From Calliphora vicina (Eukaryota; Arthropoda; Insecta; Diptera; Calliphoridae), in contig NC_088780.1 in NCBI RefSeq assembly GCF_958450345.1, positions 160,376,726 to 160,440,725 on the forward strand: DNA of 64,000 bases, written 5' to 3'. Positions within the stretch are counted from its first letter, which is position 1; every line of letters starts with the position of its first letter. Positions 44,441 to 56,138 of the stretch are shown here, in pieces. The position numbers and the translations under genes are program-made. Under the pieces are notes generated by a model. The model saw only the letters and a program-made list of their open reading frames with translations, was not told the DNA's origin and did not search any database.

Positions 44441-45136
44441 AACAAGTAAGAAAGTATGTTCGGCCAAGCTCGACCATATAATACCCTACACTATAATTTA
44501 TTTTCGTGAATGATTTTCGGAAGAGGGCATTATATGGGAGCTATGACTAATTATGGACCTATCGCCATGAAATTAAGTCGTGTGATTTATGTCTATATGG
44601 AAGTTATTCGTGTTGAATTTTGTGTTTATACCAACATTTTTAAGAGATTTATGCTCGTTAAAGAGATTTTCAGAAGCGGGTCTTATATGGGAGCTATGAC
44701 TAATTATGGACCGATCGCCATGAAATTAGGTCGTGTGATTTATGTCTATATTGAAGTTATTTCTGTTGATTTTTGTGTTTATACCAAAAATTTTTAAGAG
44801 ATTTATGCTCGTTAAAGTGATTTTTGGAAGCGAGCCTTATATGGGAGCTATGACTAATTATGGACCGATCATCATAAAATTAGGTGACATTAATTCAGTT
44901 TATATAAAACTTATTTGGAGCAAAATTTGTGTAGATGCCTATATAAATTAACCATTTACGACCGATAAAGTATAATTTCGGGAGAACATTTGTATGGGTG
45001 CTAGGTGAAATAATGGACCGATTTCAGTCATTTTCAATAGGCTTTGTCCTCGGGCCGATAAAATGTATGTACCAAATTTTATTGCAATATCTTCAAAACT
45101 GCGACTTGTACTTTGCACCAGTCACATGAACAGGTA
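44441..45136 (+). mobile_element. D2 DINE-like element, right-truncated
   Basis: It starts ACAAGTAAGAAAGTATGTTC with a weakened hairpin, has three blocks that share TGGGAGCTATGACTAATTAT (44,537, 44,688, 44,838), and stops near 'acatgaacag' before the GTCY tract. The three blocks show that part of D2 is itself a tandem array, about 150 bp per unit. The 95-codon frame at 44,510-44,797 is a translation of that array. Confidence 0.85.
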
Positions 45137-45830
45137 AAATAAAAATAGAAAAAAGAATTGGGAGTAATTTCATTTAAATGAAAAAAAGTGTGCAACAAAC
45201 AGGCCAAAACAGGTCAACAAGTATATATAGGCTTAAAGAGGACACTTTGGCCTTTCTCCTGGTAGTAAAATTTGTGTAACCCCTTTTGACCCTAAGCACT
45301 TTTATTCCACTGAAATTCAAATTTGACTAAACTACAGTACCTTAGAAAAAAATTAATAACACATCAGGTATAAACGGTACAGTGACAAGTCATACCAGTT
45401 CTTAAAGCAACATAACGAAAAAAAAATGATCGAATTATCGATAATAGTTTGCGAGTAATGATAATTTATTTCTGATCAAATTTACAAAAATCACATTTTT
45501 TATAAAATGATATAAAATATTTGACTTTAACAGAATGCCACGCACATAATTGACAATATTTTTATCTAATTTTTTGGCTACCTTAGTTTCAATGTGTTTG
45601 CTATTGAATGACATTAAAATTTTTGAAAGGAGTTAACAAAAAGTTGGGCTTTTGGTCGATGAAATTGAGATAGGAGCCACCCTGCGTCGTACTGGTATTG
45701 GTTCATTATTTACTGATCCTATTGATATTTAAATTAAAAATCCTTCTCTGTTCTTCTGATAATCGGTTTTTTACTGAACTTTTCCTTTTAAATTTGTGGG
45801 AAAATATTGCCGGTATGATAGATGTAAATT
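45137..45830. other. No recognised gene or element
   Basis: A+T-rich sequence between a D2 copy and a mariner relic, without terminal repeats or coding similarity. Confidence 0.4.
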
Positions 45831-45834
45831 CCGT

Positions 45835-46553
45835 ATTTTGAAGGGTACATATCTGTCATTTATTTTCAACAAAGTTTTTATTTGTTTCGAAAATGTCGAA
45901 TTTTGTATCAAGAAAGCGTTATATGCTGGAAGTTGTGCTTTACTTGAAAAAAGAAAAACCGAAGCTTATGGTGAATGCGTTTCATCAGTTTCAACGTACG
46001 AGATATATTTTTTTCGGTCCACACGGTTTGACACGGAAGACAAAGACCGCCCAGACCAGCCAAAAAAGTTTAAGACCTAGAATTGGGGGCATTACTCCAT
46101 GAAGATTGTTGTCGAACTCAACAAGAACTTGCAAATTTATAAGGAGCTACTCAATCAGCAATTTCGAAATGGCTGCGAGCAGCAGGATTCATCCAAAAGC
46201 AGGGAAATTGGGTACCATACAAATTGAAGCTGAGAGACCATGATAGACAGTTTTGTATGTCTGAAATGCTGCTTGAACGCTATAATAGAAAACCATTTTT
46301 CCACTTATTACCTTGCGATAAAAATGGATTCATTACGATAACCCGAAGCGTAAGAGATCGTATGTGAAGCTCGACAAACCAGCATAATCGACACCAATGC
46401 TTTCCCGGAGTTACGCTTTACTTTGGAACAGGGTATTTCTTCATTTTCAATATTGGCTTGATTTGATCTTTGTCTCAAAAGTTGAGCAGTCATAGCTAAC
46501 AATAGCCGATAGTTTTAATAAGTTTATATTGTACAACTGTTTCAAAATATAAT
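45835..46553 (+). pseudogene. Mariner transposase, internally deleted
   Basis: After the shared leader ('acatatctgtcattta'), MSNFVSRKRYMLEVVLYLKK gives the N-terminus. Next come AYGECVSSVSTYE, the region before PKKFKT, then, in other frames, GGITP-/DCCRTQQELANL-like, KMAASSRIHPKAGKLG and LKLRDHDRQF. The region of the first catalytic Asp reads 'accttgcgataaaaatgg', followed by 'cgataacccgaagcgtaaga' (DNPKRKR). It then jumps to the C-terminus ('gctaacaatagccgatag'). The second and third acidic residues are deleted. Its right end meets a D2 copy at 46,554. Confidence 0.88.
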
Positions 46554-47047
46554 ACCCCACACTAAGTAAATGAGCAAAAACCTTTTTCTTTTTAAATTTT
46601 AATAATTTATTTTCTTGAATGATTTTCGGAAGAGATCCTTATATGGGAGCTATGACTAATTATGGACCGATCGCCATGCAATTAGGTTGTATGATTTATG
46701 TATGTATTGAAGTTATTTGTATTGAATTTTATGTGTATAAGATATTTATGCTGGTTAAAGTGATTTTGAAAGTGGGCATTATTCCGTATATATAAATCTT
46801 ATTTGGAACGAAATATATGTAGATACCTATACAAGTTAAACATTTATGACCGATAAAGTTAAATTTCGGTAGGACATTTGTATGGGGGCTAGGTGAAATA
46901 ATAGACCGAAATCAGTCAGTTTCAATATGTAGCAAATTTTATCGTAAAATCTTCAAAATTCCGACCTGTACTTTGCACACAAGGTTTACATGAACAGCCA
47001 GATGGACGGACGGACGGACATCGTTTAATCGACTCAGCAAGTGATGA
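46554..47047 (+). mobile_element. D2 DINE-like element, shortened
   Basis: It starts at 'ataataccccacactaagt' without the hairpin, holds TGGGAGCTATGACTAATTAT once, and continues to the GGACGGACGGACATCGTTTA core, where it ends near 47,047. It fused with or inserted into the mariner end. Confidence 0.8.
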
Positions 47048-48599
47048 ACTTCTGTGATGAACTTTTATTTACTTTTTTGTGTTTATTTCTAATTATTTGG
47101 ATATGTGTGGGTGTGTAACTACATTTTACTTAAACATCTTACAATTATCTATGATTACACTTACATAATCAAAGTGTAGTAAAACATTTAGTTAAAGTAA
47201 ATACGTCACTACTTGCCACAAGATAATACAGCCACATATTGTCAGAAAAGACCCAAAACTCCAACATATTGTTCTTAGCAAATGGCTTAAAGAAAGTAGC
47301 CTGTGGGCCAATTTGTAATCATTTGAAAGGGTCTTTAAACACCCAATATACCACCCAACGCACACAATCAAACAGTTATACATAAGTACAGATAAGAGAT
47401 TTTTGTTTAACAAGACACATACATATGCATACTTGATAAACACACACACAGATACAATTACATATCTATGGATACATATTTCATGTGATTTAATTTGGAG
47501 CAATTAGTAAATATTGAGCATATGATTTGTTTCCGGCTGTTTTTCAGACAATATCATACTCATATATCATCATAATTTATGACCTTTCCATATTTACAAC
47601 CTCATATTAATTTCATTTCATTTAATATTAATAACAGTTGAAACACAAATATTGTGCAACAAATTTAATTTAACATACATACATGAAAAACAATTTCACA
47701 AAATAAAAACAAAAATAAATAATAAAATCATATTTGTACTAGAACAACTAATGTATAGTAAGTATACGTTGTCTTTTCGTCTCTCTAAAGTTTAGAAAAG
47801 AAAACATCGTAATCATCAACGTCCTCATTATCATCACATTTATGCCTACTTTTTATACTACCACACCCGGCAAAAGCGGATGTTGTGGCGCCATCATATC
47901 CATGCAATATATACACACACACTCATACTCTATTCTATTCTCTAAAACAAGCAAAAAGAAAAACAATTTTCTCCGCAAAAAAAAGTGAAAAGTATAAAAA
48001 AAACCAACCTCACACATTTCTTTTAATAGTTAAATAAAATATGAAAAAAAAAACCAAACCAAAAATATCATAAAAAATTCATATACAACATAGAAATAAC
48101 AACAAAATTCTATATACTCTCGTGCTGGAGCCCACCCCATTAGCAACATTGTTGCTAAACAAAACGAAGCAGCGTAAAATTGTGCCAAGTTGAAATACAC
48201 AATTATTTGTAAATTTTAAATGAGATGAAAAGTTCTTTTATACACCCCCACCCCTTGCCTTAAATAATGCATGAGAAAAGGTCGTAAAAATTACTTTCCA
48301 CCTGGCAACGTTGTTGCGCAACATTTGTTTAAATTATTTCTAGAAAAAGTGTAGGTTTGTGGGGAATCTTGTAGGTGCTGTACAGTTTTAATTGTTTGAT
48401 TGATGAAATTTCGTTTATGACTTGAGTTTGATTGCTTTCTTAGTTTAATATGAATTGCAATAGAAATGTATGTATTCTAGTAAATATTCTTATAAAGGTT
48501 TGATAGTAAATTTTTAATTTGCTCAAGTTCATTTATTATAATTATTACTCTGTAATAATTCAAAGAATACTAGTGAAAATTAATTCTTACACAATTGGC
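47048..48599. other. Probably unique DNA, no recognised gene
   Basis: It has (CA)n patches (47,440, 47,913), a poly-purine stretch and palindromic motifs AGCAACATTGTTGCT (48,142-48,156) and GGCAACGTTGTTGCGCAAC (48,304-48,322). The 103-codon frame at 47,192-47,503 has no known domain. It may be regulatory or intronic DNA. Confidence 0.4.
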
Positions 48600-48747
48600 A
48601 AATTTTCTATACTGTATGGCCCATTTTAATATCTTAAACTCGAATACTCCTTGACTACGCCCATATTAAATTTTATCCCGATCGGACCAGCTGTTTAGAA
48701 ATGCCAAATTTATTTCCAAAAAATTTTGATTCTGCCCCACTCTGCAC
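48600..48747 (-). mobile_element. T2 repeat end, decayed
   Basis: Read on the minus strand from about 48,746: CAGAGTGGGGCAGAATCAAA, with AAATAAATT 22 bp after the heptamer, like the end at 30,918. The first heptamer is mutated. The other end is not seen. Confidence 0.5.
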
Positions 48748-48870
48748 TGCTAAGGGATTCATCAACAATCTTTATTGTCAAGACATTTGGTTTATATGCG
48801 TACTACTATTTTTATACCAATAATCAAGGGTATAAAAATTGATTTTGTTATTCCGTTTGTGTCGAAGCAG

Positions 48871-49710
48871 CAGTGTTGCCATTTTAGAAATGAAGAAAGG
48901 CGTCAAGTCTATAGTAAAAACGGGTAAAAAAATACGAAAAATAGGGTAAAAAGCGCCAAGAGAAAACAATAAAATTTTAACATAAAATTTGAAAACCATT
49001 CCTTTCCTTTGCAAATAACACATTCAAAATGGGTAAAATTGGCAGTCAAAACTTTAAATATAACAAGTTAGAGAGTTATATTCGGATGTGCCGAATCTTA
49101 TATACCCTTCACCAAATTATACTTCTAAATCCAATTTTTAAATATTTTTAAGTAAACATAATTTATTTCTTTTTCCAAAGTTGTTTTTTAAATTTTTTGG
49201 AAATTTTTTTTTTAATTGTTAATTAAATTTAAAAATAAAATGTTGTTTTTTAATTTTTTTTTTGTGAAAAAAAATTCGGATAAAAAATATTTCGGATTTT
49301 TTATATTCCGATTTTGACCCATTGTAGGTCCAACTTACTATAGTCTTATATACGTCGTTGCAAAGGTCTTTGAAATATCTAGCATTAGATATCCATATTG
49401 TTTATATCAATGACTTAGTAATCCAGATATAGGTAAAAAATCGAGGTTGTGCTGGTTTTTTCCTCGTATCTCAGCCATTTGTGGACCGATTTTGCTGATT
49501 TTAAATAGGAAACTTCTCGAAAGCATGAAGATTTGGATCCCGAAGATATCTGGGGTTCTTAGAAAATTGATTTCAGCAGACAAAAGCGCCACAAAATATG
49601 GAAAAAGCGTAGAAAAATACCCGCTTTTAAAGAAGGGTATCTGGTAAAAATGGGTAACGAGACCAAAAAAGCGTCATAAAATACCCGAAAAGCGTCAAAT
49701 GGCAACACTG
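48871..49710. mobile_element. hAT-like element carrying a nested D1
   Basis: The left end is CAGTGTTGCCATTT and the right end is its inverse (AAATGGCAACACTG); both arms mention 'gcgtcaa', 'gggtaaaa' and 'gcgcca'. AAGCAG occurs next to both ends but not as a clean 8-bp duplication. A D1 copy occupies 49,062-49,580. CAGTGTTGCC-type ends suggest hAT, by inference. It is non-coding. Confidence 0.6.
49062..49580 (+). mobile_element. D1 DINE-like element, nested and truncated
   Basis: It starts AACAAGTTAGAGAGTTATAT with the hairpin ATTCGGATGTGCCGAAT and runs to 'gatttcagcagac', stopping before the GTCY tract, where the hAT-like sequence resumes (aaaagcgccac). Confidence 0.85.
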
Positions 49711-50160
49711 TAAGCAGGTGTTTTTTTCTCATCCATGTAACTTATTACCTATTGTTCTTAGTTAAATGTGTCCCAAATATTTTAGATAGCTATTTCTTCA
49801 ATCTTTTGAAAAAAAAATATTTTTTTTCTATATTTTTTTTCCGAAATCAAAAACTTTTTTTTAAAATAGGCCTTTTTTCTCAAAAGATAGCTTAGATATT
49901 TTCCTTGAAGACCTTTTTGATCGCTTAGTGCGATGCGAGTTGGATATCTATCAAAATAAATATTTTGTAAATCAAAACATACGATTTTTTTTTTTTTTGT
50001 TTTTTCAAAATCGATTTTTAGCTCAGTACTCGGACTATTTGGTACGAAAAGTTAAAGCCAATGTAAGTTTAAAAACATAAAAGGCTCAAAAAGTTCCTGA
50101 ACTCTGCCAAAAATTTAGAGGCACGGAAATTAAAGTTTAATTTAAAAAAAATATACCTGC
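49711..50160. other. No recognised gene or element
   Basis: A+T-rich DNA with homopolymer runs. 'aaaaatcgatttttagctc' near 50,010 is a minor dyad. Confidence 0.4.
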
Positions 50161-50640
50161 TGCATAATGGATGACGAAACGTATGTTTGGGGAAAATTTT
50201 TAGCAGCTTTCGTGTCAATATTTTTATGTTGCATAAAATTTTCCCAATCAGTTCTTGGTATGGCAAGCAATAAGCCAAACATTTGTTACAAGGGGCTCTA
50301 TCAATATAAAAATTTACAGCAAGAAATGCTTCCATTCATAAGACTTCTTAATGAGTTCATTAATTTTTGGCATCCTGTCACTATGGTAAGCAAAGTCTTG
50401 AGTGGTATAAGAACAATAATGTGCTATATGTACCAGGAGAGGCAAATCCTCCAAACTGCTTGGAGCTAAGGTCAATGAAGAGATATTGGACTCTTGTTAA
50501 AAGAGAATTGAAGAGCACGAAAAATGTATCCAATAGTGGTGCAGATTTTAAACGGCCAAAGTAACAGAAAGCACTATAAAAGCCTCAATGGAAGAGTTAC
50601 TGAAAAAGGTTCATAAATTCATCACTATTGATTAGAACTA
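50161..50640 (+). pseudogene. Tc1/mariner-type transposase catalytic relic
   Basis: It opens at 50,167 with MDDETYV, the first catalytic Asp motif of a Tc1/mariner branch. Residues like KLVWQAI are deleted. GLYQYKNLQQEMLPFIRLLN matches the E-CLQKRLLPFIR block. ASCHYGKQSLEWYKNNNVLY and PGEANPPNCLELRSMKRYWT follow in the +1 frame, then LVKRELKSTKN and a TESTIKASMEEL-type end. The second catalytic region should read FWPDLASCHY, but about 8 bp are missing, removing its Asp and shifting the frame. The final acidic position (PIERYW) reads MKRYW. It is distinct from the Mos1-like mariner of this window. Confidence 0.8.
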
Positions 50641-50697
50641 TGTATAAAAATAATATTTTTTGTAAAAAAATTCAATACTGTAGGTTTAGTGGTTCTT

Positions 50698-51400
50698 TTT
50701 ATACCCTTCACCATCGTGAGAAGAGTATACATATATAAGTTTGTCATTCCGTTTGTAATTTCTACATTTTTCATTTCCGACCCTATAAAGTATATATATT
50801 CTGGATCCTTATAGATAGCGGAGTCGATTAAGCCATGTTCGTCTGTCTGTCTGTTGAAATCAATTTTCTGAAGACCCCAGATATCTTCGGGATACAAATC
50901 TTCAATAATTCTGTCAGACATGCTTTCGAGAAGTTTGCTATTTAAAATCAGCAAAATCGATCCATAAATAACGGAGATATGAGCAAAAAACGGGGACAAC
51001 CTCGATTTTTGACCTATTTTTGATCTATATTTGGATTACTAAGTCATTAATATAGACAATATGGATATCTAATGATAGATATTTCAAAGTCCATTGCAAC
51101 GATGTAGATAAGGCTATAGAAAGTTGGACCTACAATGGGTCAAAATCGAGAAAAATATTTTTTAACCCGAATTTTTTTTTCATCAAAAAATTTATTATGT
51201 CATACATTTTTTTCCCAAAAAAAAAATTAAAAAACCAAAAAAATAAATTTAAAAAAAATTAAAAAACAATTTCAAAAAAAATTGAAAAACAATTAAAAAA
51301 AATATTAAATTTTGTTCACCTAAAAATATTTATTTTAAAGTATAACTTGGTGAAGGGTATATAAGATTCGGCACATCCGAATATAGCTCTCTTACTTGTT
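50698..51400 (-). mobile_element. D1 DINE-like element, full length
   Basis: On the minus strand: AACAAGTAAGAGAGCTATAT, hairpin ATTCGGATGTGCCGAAT, A/T zone, 'gacccattgtaggtccaac', 'gttgtccccgttttttgctc', a short GACAGACAGACG tract, GAACATGGCTTAATCGACTC and the 'ttctcacgatggtgaagggt' end. The 124-codon frame across 50,625-50,999 is repeat translation. Confidence 0.88.
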
Positions 51401-51502
51401 TTTATTAACATTTATGTATGTTAAGATTTTTTCGATCTCATTCCTTATAGTAAATTACAGAGAATTTTACTATATTTAGCAAACTCCTGAAAAACTTATT
51501 AA

Positions 51503-51590
51503 GGACGGGTAACTTATATTTTTTTCATAAAAAATATATAAACATTGATTAATCTAAACTATGTTTAAAATTTTGATAAGTTACCCGGCC
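51503..51590. mobile_element. 88-bp PIF/Harbinger-like MITE, TAA duplication
   Basis: The ends are GGACGGGTAACTTA and, inverted, GGCCGGGTAACTTA. TAA lies on both sides (51,500-51,502, 51,591-51,593). Shortened sister of 21,523-21,642. Confidence 0.8.
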
Positions 51591-51593
51591 TAA

Positions 51594-52189
51594 TAATAAT
51601 AAATTCCTGAGAAATTACTGTAAATCTTATAAACATTAAAATCCTGAGAAATTTACAATAAATTAATAAAAATATATTTAAATCTTTTTTTCACCAAGAT
51701 GAACTAAATATTCTTACTTATTTATTCCTAATATAGGGTACTATAACGAACGTTCTCATAAACAATGATTCTGGCAGGCACCGGCAACATGTTTTATTTT
51801 ATTAACATACAACTTTTCCTTTTTTATTTTCCACATAAATACTGTCCTAAGTGGATTGTAAGTGCTCTTTATTTGCATTTTCCCCCTCATGTTTGTTATA
51901 AACAATGTTTCAGCAACATTATTATTTCTCTAAACATAACACTACTCTTTTTCCTCTCTCTCTTTACAGTTACCTTTGGAATACTCTCTTAATAATCCCA
52001 ATTAGAATTCGTATGCTAGGCAACATGTTGTCATGTTGCCAGCAACATGAATAAACATCATCATCCCTCACTCATCACAAGAAGAAGAAAAAAGAACTAA
52101 ACAAATACGAACGAAGTTATGACGACTCTACAACGACGATGTGTCCTACAAGCCCAGCAAGAAGCACTAAGCATATGACGAATATTTCT
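51594..52189. other. Probably unique DNA upstream of the candidate exon
   Basis: It has a pyrimidine tract with AG (about 51,947-51,968, ctctctctctttacag) that could act as a splice acceptor, and a cluster of GCAACATG motifs at 52,019-52,050 in both orientations. Confidence 0.4.
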
Positions 52190-52465
52190 GGCTCGTGTTG
52201 TTGTTGCTGTTGGTGGTGGTGGCGTTAATGGTGTGTTGTTGCTGGTGTGTATTTTCCTACCATCAACACAATACGACACATGCGACTGATATCAAAAAGT
52301 ATCTGCTCCAAGATTTTACTATCTCAGTTGATATTCGTGTGTCGTTTCAGCAACATCAGTGTCCAATCAAACACAGAATCGAACTCTCGTTCGTCGTCGA
52401 CCGTACAGAAAATTATTTTTGCGTCGCGTCGAGCCCAATTTAATGCGTGTGTGAGACTATGTGTG
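52190..52465 (+). promoter_or_regulatory. Possible TATA-less promoter region
   Basis: The segment is richer in G+C and CpG (for example tcgttcgtcgtcgaccgtac, gcgtcgcgtcgagcc) than almost anything else in the window. It has initiator-like TCAGTG at 52,345 and 52,466. No TATA box or clear DPE was found. The call rests on composition and on its position before the candidate exon. Confidence 0.3.
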
Positions 52466-54127
52466 TCAGTGTAGATTTGAAAAATTATTGAAATCAACAA
52501 CAACAAAATTTAGTACAACTTTAGTAGTAGTAAGAAAGAATGGTGTCGTCGCAACTAAATTGAAAAAATGATATAGAAAATATACCAAAAAAACGGCACA
52601 GAAAATGAGAAAGAAAATTCTATTTTAAGTGAAAAATTTAAGTGGAAAATCGAAAGTGAAAAAATTAATTTAAGAAGTTGTAATAAAAAGTAAAAATAAA
52701 AATATTAACGGTAAATAAAAATCTGAAAAAGAAAAACAAAACCAGGAAATCTGTTACGTTTTCTTTGTTTTTTTTTTGGTGAAAAAAGCCTTTGGCGGTA
52801 TAAATTGTTGTTGTGTTAAAGATGGTCCATTGTAACAAGCGGTGAAACGTTGAAACGGTGTGTCGGTGTTTCGGTCTCTTGGACGGTCGGTCGGTCGTTT
52901 GGTCGTTGACTCGTTGTCATGTGAGTGCGTGAGTGCCTGCGAGTAAAGTTTGACGTTTTGTCACATTATGTGTGCGTGTATTTGACAAAGTACTAGAGCA
53001 AAATCTGTTACACAAAAGCCCCCTTTTTTTGATAAAGAGTATTGTTGTATGAGTAGCTAAGGAAAGTGCGTGAGTTTAAGAGTGTGTATTGCGTTTCTTT
53101 GCTCGTTTTTTGTTTAGACGAGTACAAAAATAAACATACGCGCAAAATAAAGAAAATATTTTTCATCTTAAAAGCTAAAAAACAACAACAACAACAACTA
53201 CAATATACAAGAAAACGAAATGAAAATTCTTATAAAGTTACGTTCGACTTCTGCCACCAAACAGCTTCAAAGTTAACAAAAACAAAGCACAGAATTTGGG
53301 CCAAATTAAGAAAAAATACTACAAGAAAGCAAAAAGAAAGAGTCAAGAAAATAAAAAAAAAAATTGACAAAGTAACAAACAACAAATTTAAGCATCACAC
53401 ACAACCCCTTTCACAAAAAATTTTCCTGTTTAAAAATAAACAAAAAGTCACAAGAAAATTTCTCTGAAAAAAAAATTTTTTTTTTTCTTTAAAAGAAAAA
53501 AATGTTTGTAAATAAAAATTGAATAAAGTAAACACAATAAAAAATAATTAATATTCATGTTAAAATAAAAGAGAAAATAATTAAATCATTAATATCACTT
53601 AGAAGAAGTGGCAGCAAAAAAAAGCTGGCAGAAGAAAATACAAGAAATTCAAATAAAAGTGAAATTAAATAGAAATTAGTCTTGATTAAACTAAAGCATA
53701 AAATTAATAAAAAATTTTTATTAAAAATTGATGGTTCCTTTTAAAGCATTTTAATAAAACAGCTGCATTTCTTTAATGGTGTCTGCAACAACTTTATTAT
53801 CTTAAATGCCACAACACCCAATGATTATTAAGTGCATTTTTGACGCGTGCCAATAACAGCTGGAAACACACACACACATTGTCTTTAATTAAATAGAGTG
53901 CAAATGCAACAATTTATCTTAAGAAAAATATAAAAAAAAAATTTTAAAGGAAATTTTATGATAAAAATTTTTTTAATAAAAAAGAAAAAAGTGCTCAAAT
54001 AAACGGTGCCATTTAAAATTAAGTGCTTAAAATTTTAGTAAAAAATCTAGCTGGAATATTTGCAACAAATTGATTACAACTTTTTATGGGAGTACCGTTT
54101 TGTGGATGTAATTTTTCAGATTAAAAG
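52466..54127 (+). other. Candidate untranslated first exon
   Basis: The segment lacks transposon features and is rich in CAACAACAA-type and GTGAGTGCGTGAGTG-type runs, as are long leaders of fly developmental genes. It ends at AAAAG followed by GTGAGTGTG, a near-consensus donor. It holds many short upstream frames. The longest (53,066-53,467, 133 codons) is Lys/Gln/Asn-rich without a domain, so I do not call it a protein. No downstream coding exon is in view. It could equally be ordinary intergenic DNA with a chance donor. Confidence 0.35.
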
Positions 54128-54134
54128 GTGAGTG
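54126..54134 (+). promoter_or_regulatory. Splice donor candidate
   Basis: AG|GTGAGTGTG with the cut before 54,128 matches the insect 5' splice consensus at seven or more positions. Sequence after it becomes A+T-rich, as in a fly intron. Confidence 0.45.
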
Positions 54135-54380
54135 TGATTTCATAATATTTTGTATTTTTTAAAATTTTTTGTATAGAAAAAAAGTGAAATTTTAAGAACT
54201 TGTTCTAGAACGAGTGTTATCACAACTTATTTAGATTTTCACACAACATCTTAAGAACCAGTGTTATCAGAACCACTTCATTACTATATCAATATAACAT
54301 TATTGGGATTCTCTTGTACTTCTATAAAGTTTTCTGCAAACTAATTATTTACAACTTGTTACATATTGGCTCTAGAGTAC

Positions 54381-54496
54381 CCCCCATATGCATAAACAGT
54401 TTATAAATTTATCAAAGGTTTATCAAACAAAATTTCCATACAAAATTTGTTTTATAAACCTTTGATAAATTTTTAAACTGTTTATGCATATGGGGG
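54381..54496. mobile_element. 116-bp palindromic MITE
   Basis: The ends are CCCCCATATGCATAAACAGT and its exact inverse; the arms continue with 'ttatcaaaggtttat' on both sides of a short centre (caaaatttccatacaaaattt). TAC precedes and TAA follows, so the duplication is TA or a mutated TAA. If the exon call at 54.1 kb is right, this lies in the intron. Confidence 0.85.
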
Positions 54497-54890
54497 TAAA
54501 TCTATAGATCACAACTAAAACAATTTCATGAATTCAGTTTTAAAACTTTTTTTGGAATTCTGTTGGATACAAAACTAGTCCTGTAATAACTAGTTCAAAC
54601 ACCAGATTAATCAGCACTGATTTAGAAATTGTATTAATTCCTTTAGAACTAGTGATATCACAACCACTTCTAGAACCTGATCTCTAGAACTATAATGAGA
54701 ATCAAATGCTTTTCTATAGAGGTTTCTATATAACTTGTTACACATGAGTTTCCGTCCAGTTCTATAGATCTCAAATCTCTTCTAAAATAACTTCAGGGAA
54801 GCGTTTTAATTACACTCTGCTACAAAATTACACTTATTGTCAGAACTTGAAAAGCCACCTAGTGGAGGTTGTACGTCTAGGTGAGGACAT
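54497..54890. other. No recognised gene or element
   Basis: Sequence with repeated 'agaacta/agaactt' phrases between 54,190 and 54,850, too loose to define a tandem repeat. Confidence 0.35.
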
Positions 54891-54894
54891 ACTA

Positions 54895-55745
54895 AAACCG
54901 TTTTCAAAGATTTTGAAACACCCTCAAAATTTTTAGTTATTTTGAAAAAAACTGTTTTAGGGTAGGTCGTAGTACTTTAGTACCTCTAACTCACACATTT
55001 TTAGACCGATTTCAAAATTTTAAACAATTATAGTTAGGTAAAGAATTAAGCTTTCATAAAATGTATGTATGAGATCAATGTTCCTAGAAATTGTTTAAGT
55101 TTTTATAAATAGTTTGGCTTTCTTTTTTATTTTTTTCCCTAATTTTTCAAATTCAAAATTTCTTTGCACAGTAATTTATAGACAATTTTATGTAGACAAA
55201 AACGAGATATTAGTTGTTAAAATCAGTTTATACTTGCAAAAGTTATTAAACTTTTTCGAAAAAAGTTCCACAAAATTTACCTTGTAAATTAAAAATTGTA
55301 GCAAAAATTTTTTTTTTATAGTTTTTTTTATTCATATCGGCTGAGGGCGAAAATACTAAAAAAAGGTGTTAATGAAAAGCTGAATAATTTTTACAATTTT
55401 CATCCGATTTGAATTATTAAAATTTCCTTAATACACTGGTATAAATTTGTATAAGCTTCCATATCAAAATAAGCGATTAAAATCCAAAAAGTTGATAAAT
55501 TTTGTTTTTCTTTTAGATATTCTTAACAAAAACAATACTTATAACTAACAAATGTATAAAAATGCACGTCATTTTAAAGCGTAATCAGTTTTCTTTTGAA
55601 GCCCGTTAAAAAATTTAAAGTCGGACAGAGACTGACTGAGTTACAGATCGATAAGTTTACGGACATAACTGAAAACGGTTTTTTCAGAATAACTTCTGAA
55701 TTTGAGGGTGTTTTGGAAATTTTTTGACACAATTTATGTTATTTA
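54895..55745. mobile_element. Long inverted-repeat element, decayed
   Basis: The arm near 54,905-55,075 ('gaaacaccctcaaaatt', 'gttattttgaaaaaaac', 'gttttag') faces its inverse near 55,560-55,735 ('gaatttgagggtgtttt', 'gttttttcagaataac', 'ctgaaaac'). Exact ends are unclear. No coding is seen. Confidence 0.45.
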
Positions 55746-56138
55746 TGTTTTTTGGGTAATTAAAATTTATTTGTCATGAAGTCGCAATATACTTACAATT
55801 TTGCATTTAATCATACAATTTTTTAATAAACAAGTACTTACTGTTTAAATTTTATAAATTAAATTTATTTTTTTAATTTTAAATCGATTAAAATTTAAAA
55901 GTTTAGGTGCGATTATCCTTTTTCCCAACGAAAAACTGCAGATTAAAGAAATTTGATGTCTCATTTCCTTCTATTCTGTCGCAAAGCTAACCCGACCTCA
56001 TATCCCAATTAATTATTTATCGTACAGATAAATTCAATCCGCTGACTGCTGTTCATAGTATTTATGTGTTTGTGTTTTTGTAAACGAAATTAAATAGACT
56101 TTATAAAAAAGTTTAATAGAGGAATTAACATTAATTTG
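55746..56138. other. No recognised gene or element
   Basis: A+T-rich DNA between an inverted-repeat element and a possible Harbinger scrap. Confidence 0.35.

Noticed and set aside
47192..47503. 103-codon open frame on the minus strand
   Set aside because: It is hydrophobic and Cys-rich in patches, but has no recognisable family and no supporting splice or promoter context.
50625..50999. 124-codon open frame on the minus strand
   Set aside because: It runs through the D1 core, and the same peptide (DPEYIYFIGSEMKNVEITNG) appears in copies at 15.4 and 0.6 kb. It is a translated DINE-like core without codon evidence.
53066..53467. 133-codon open frame, Lys/Gln/Asn-rich
   Set aside because: It has no domain or secretion signal. 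Its composition follows the A-rich DNA, and it lies in a region better read as a leader. I see no evidence that it is translated.
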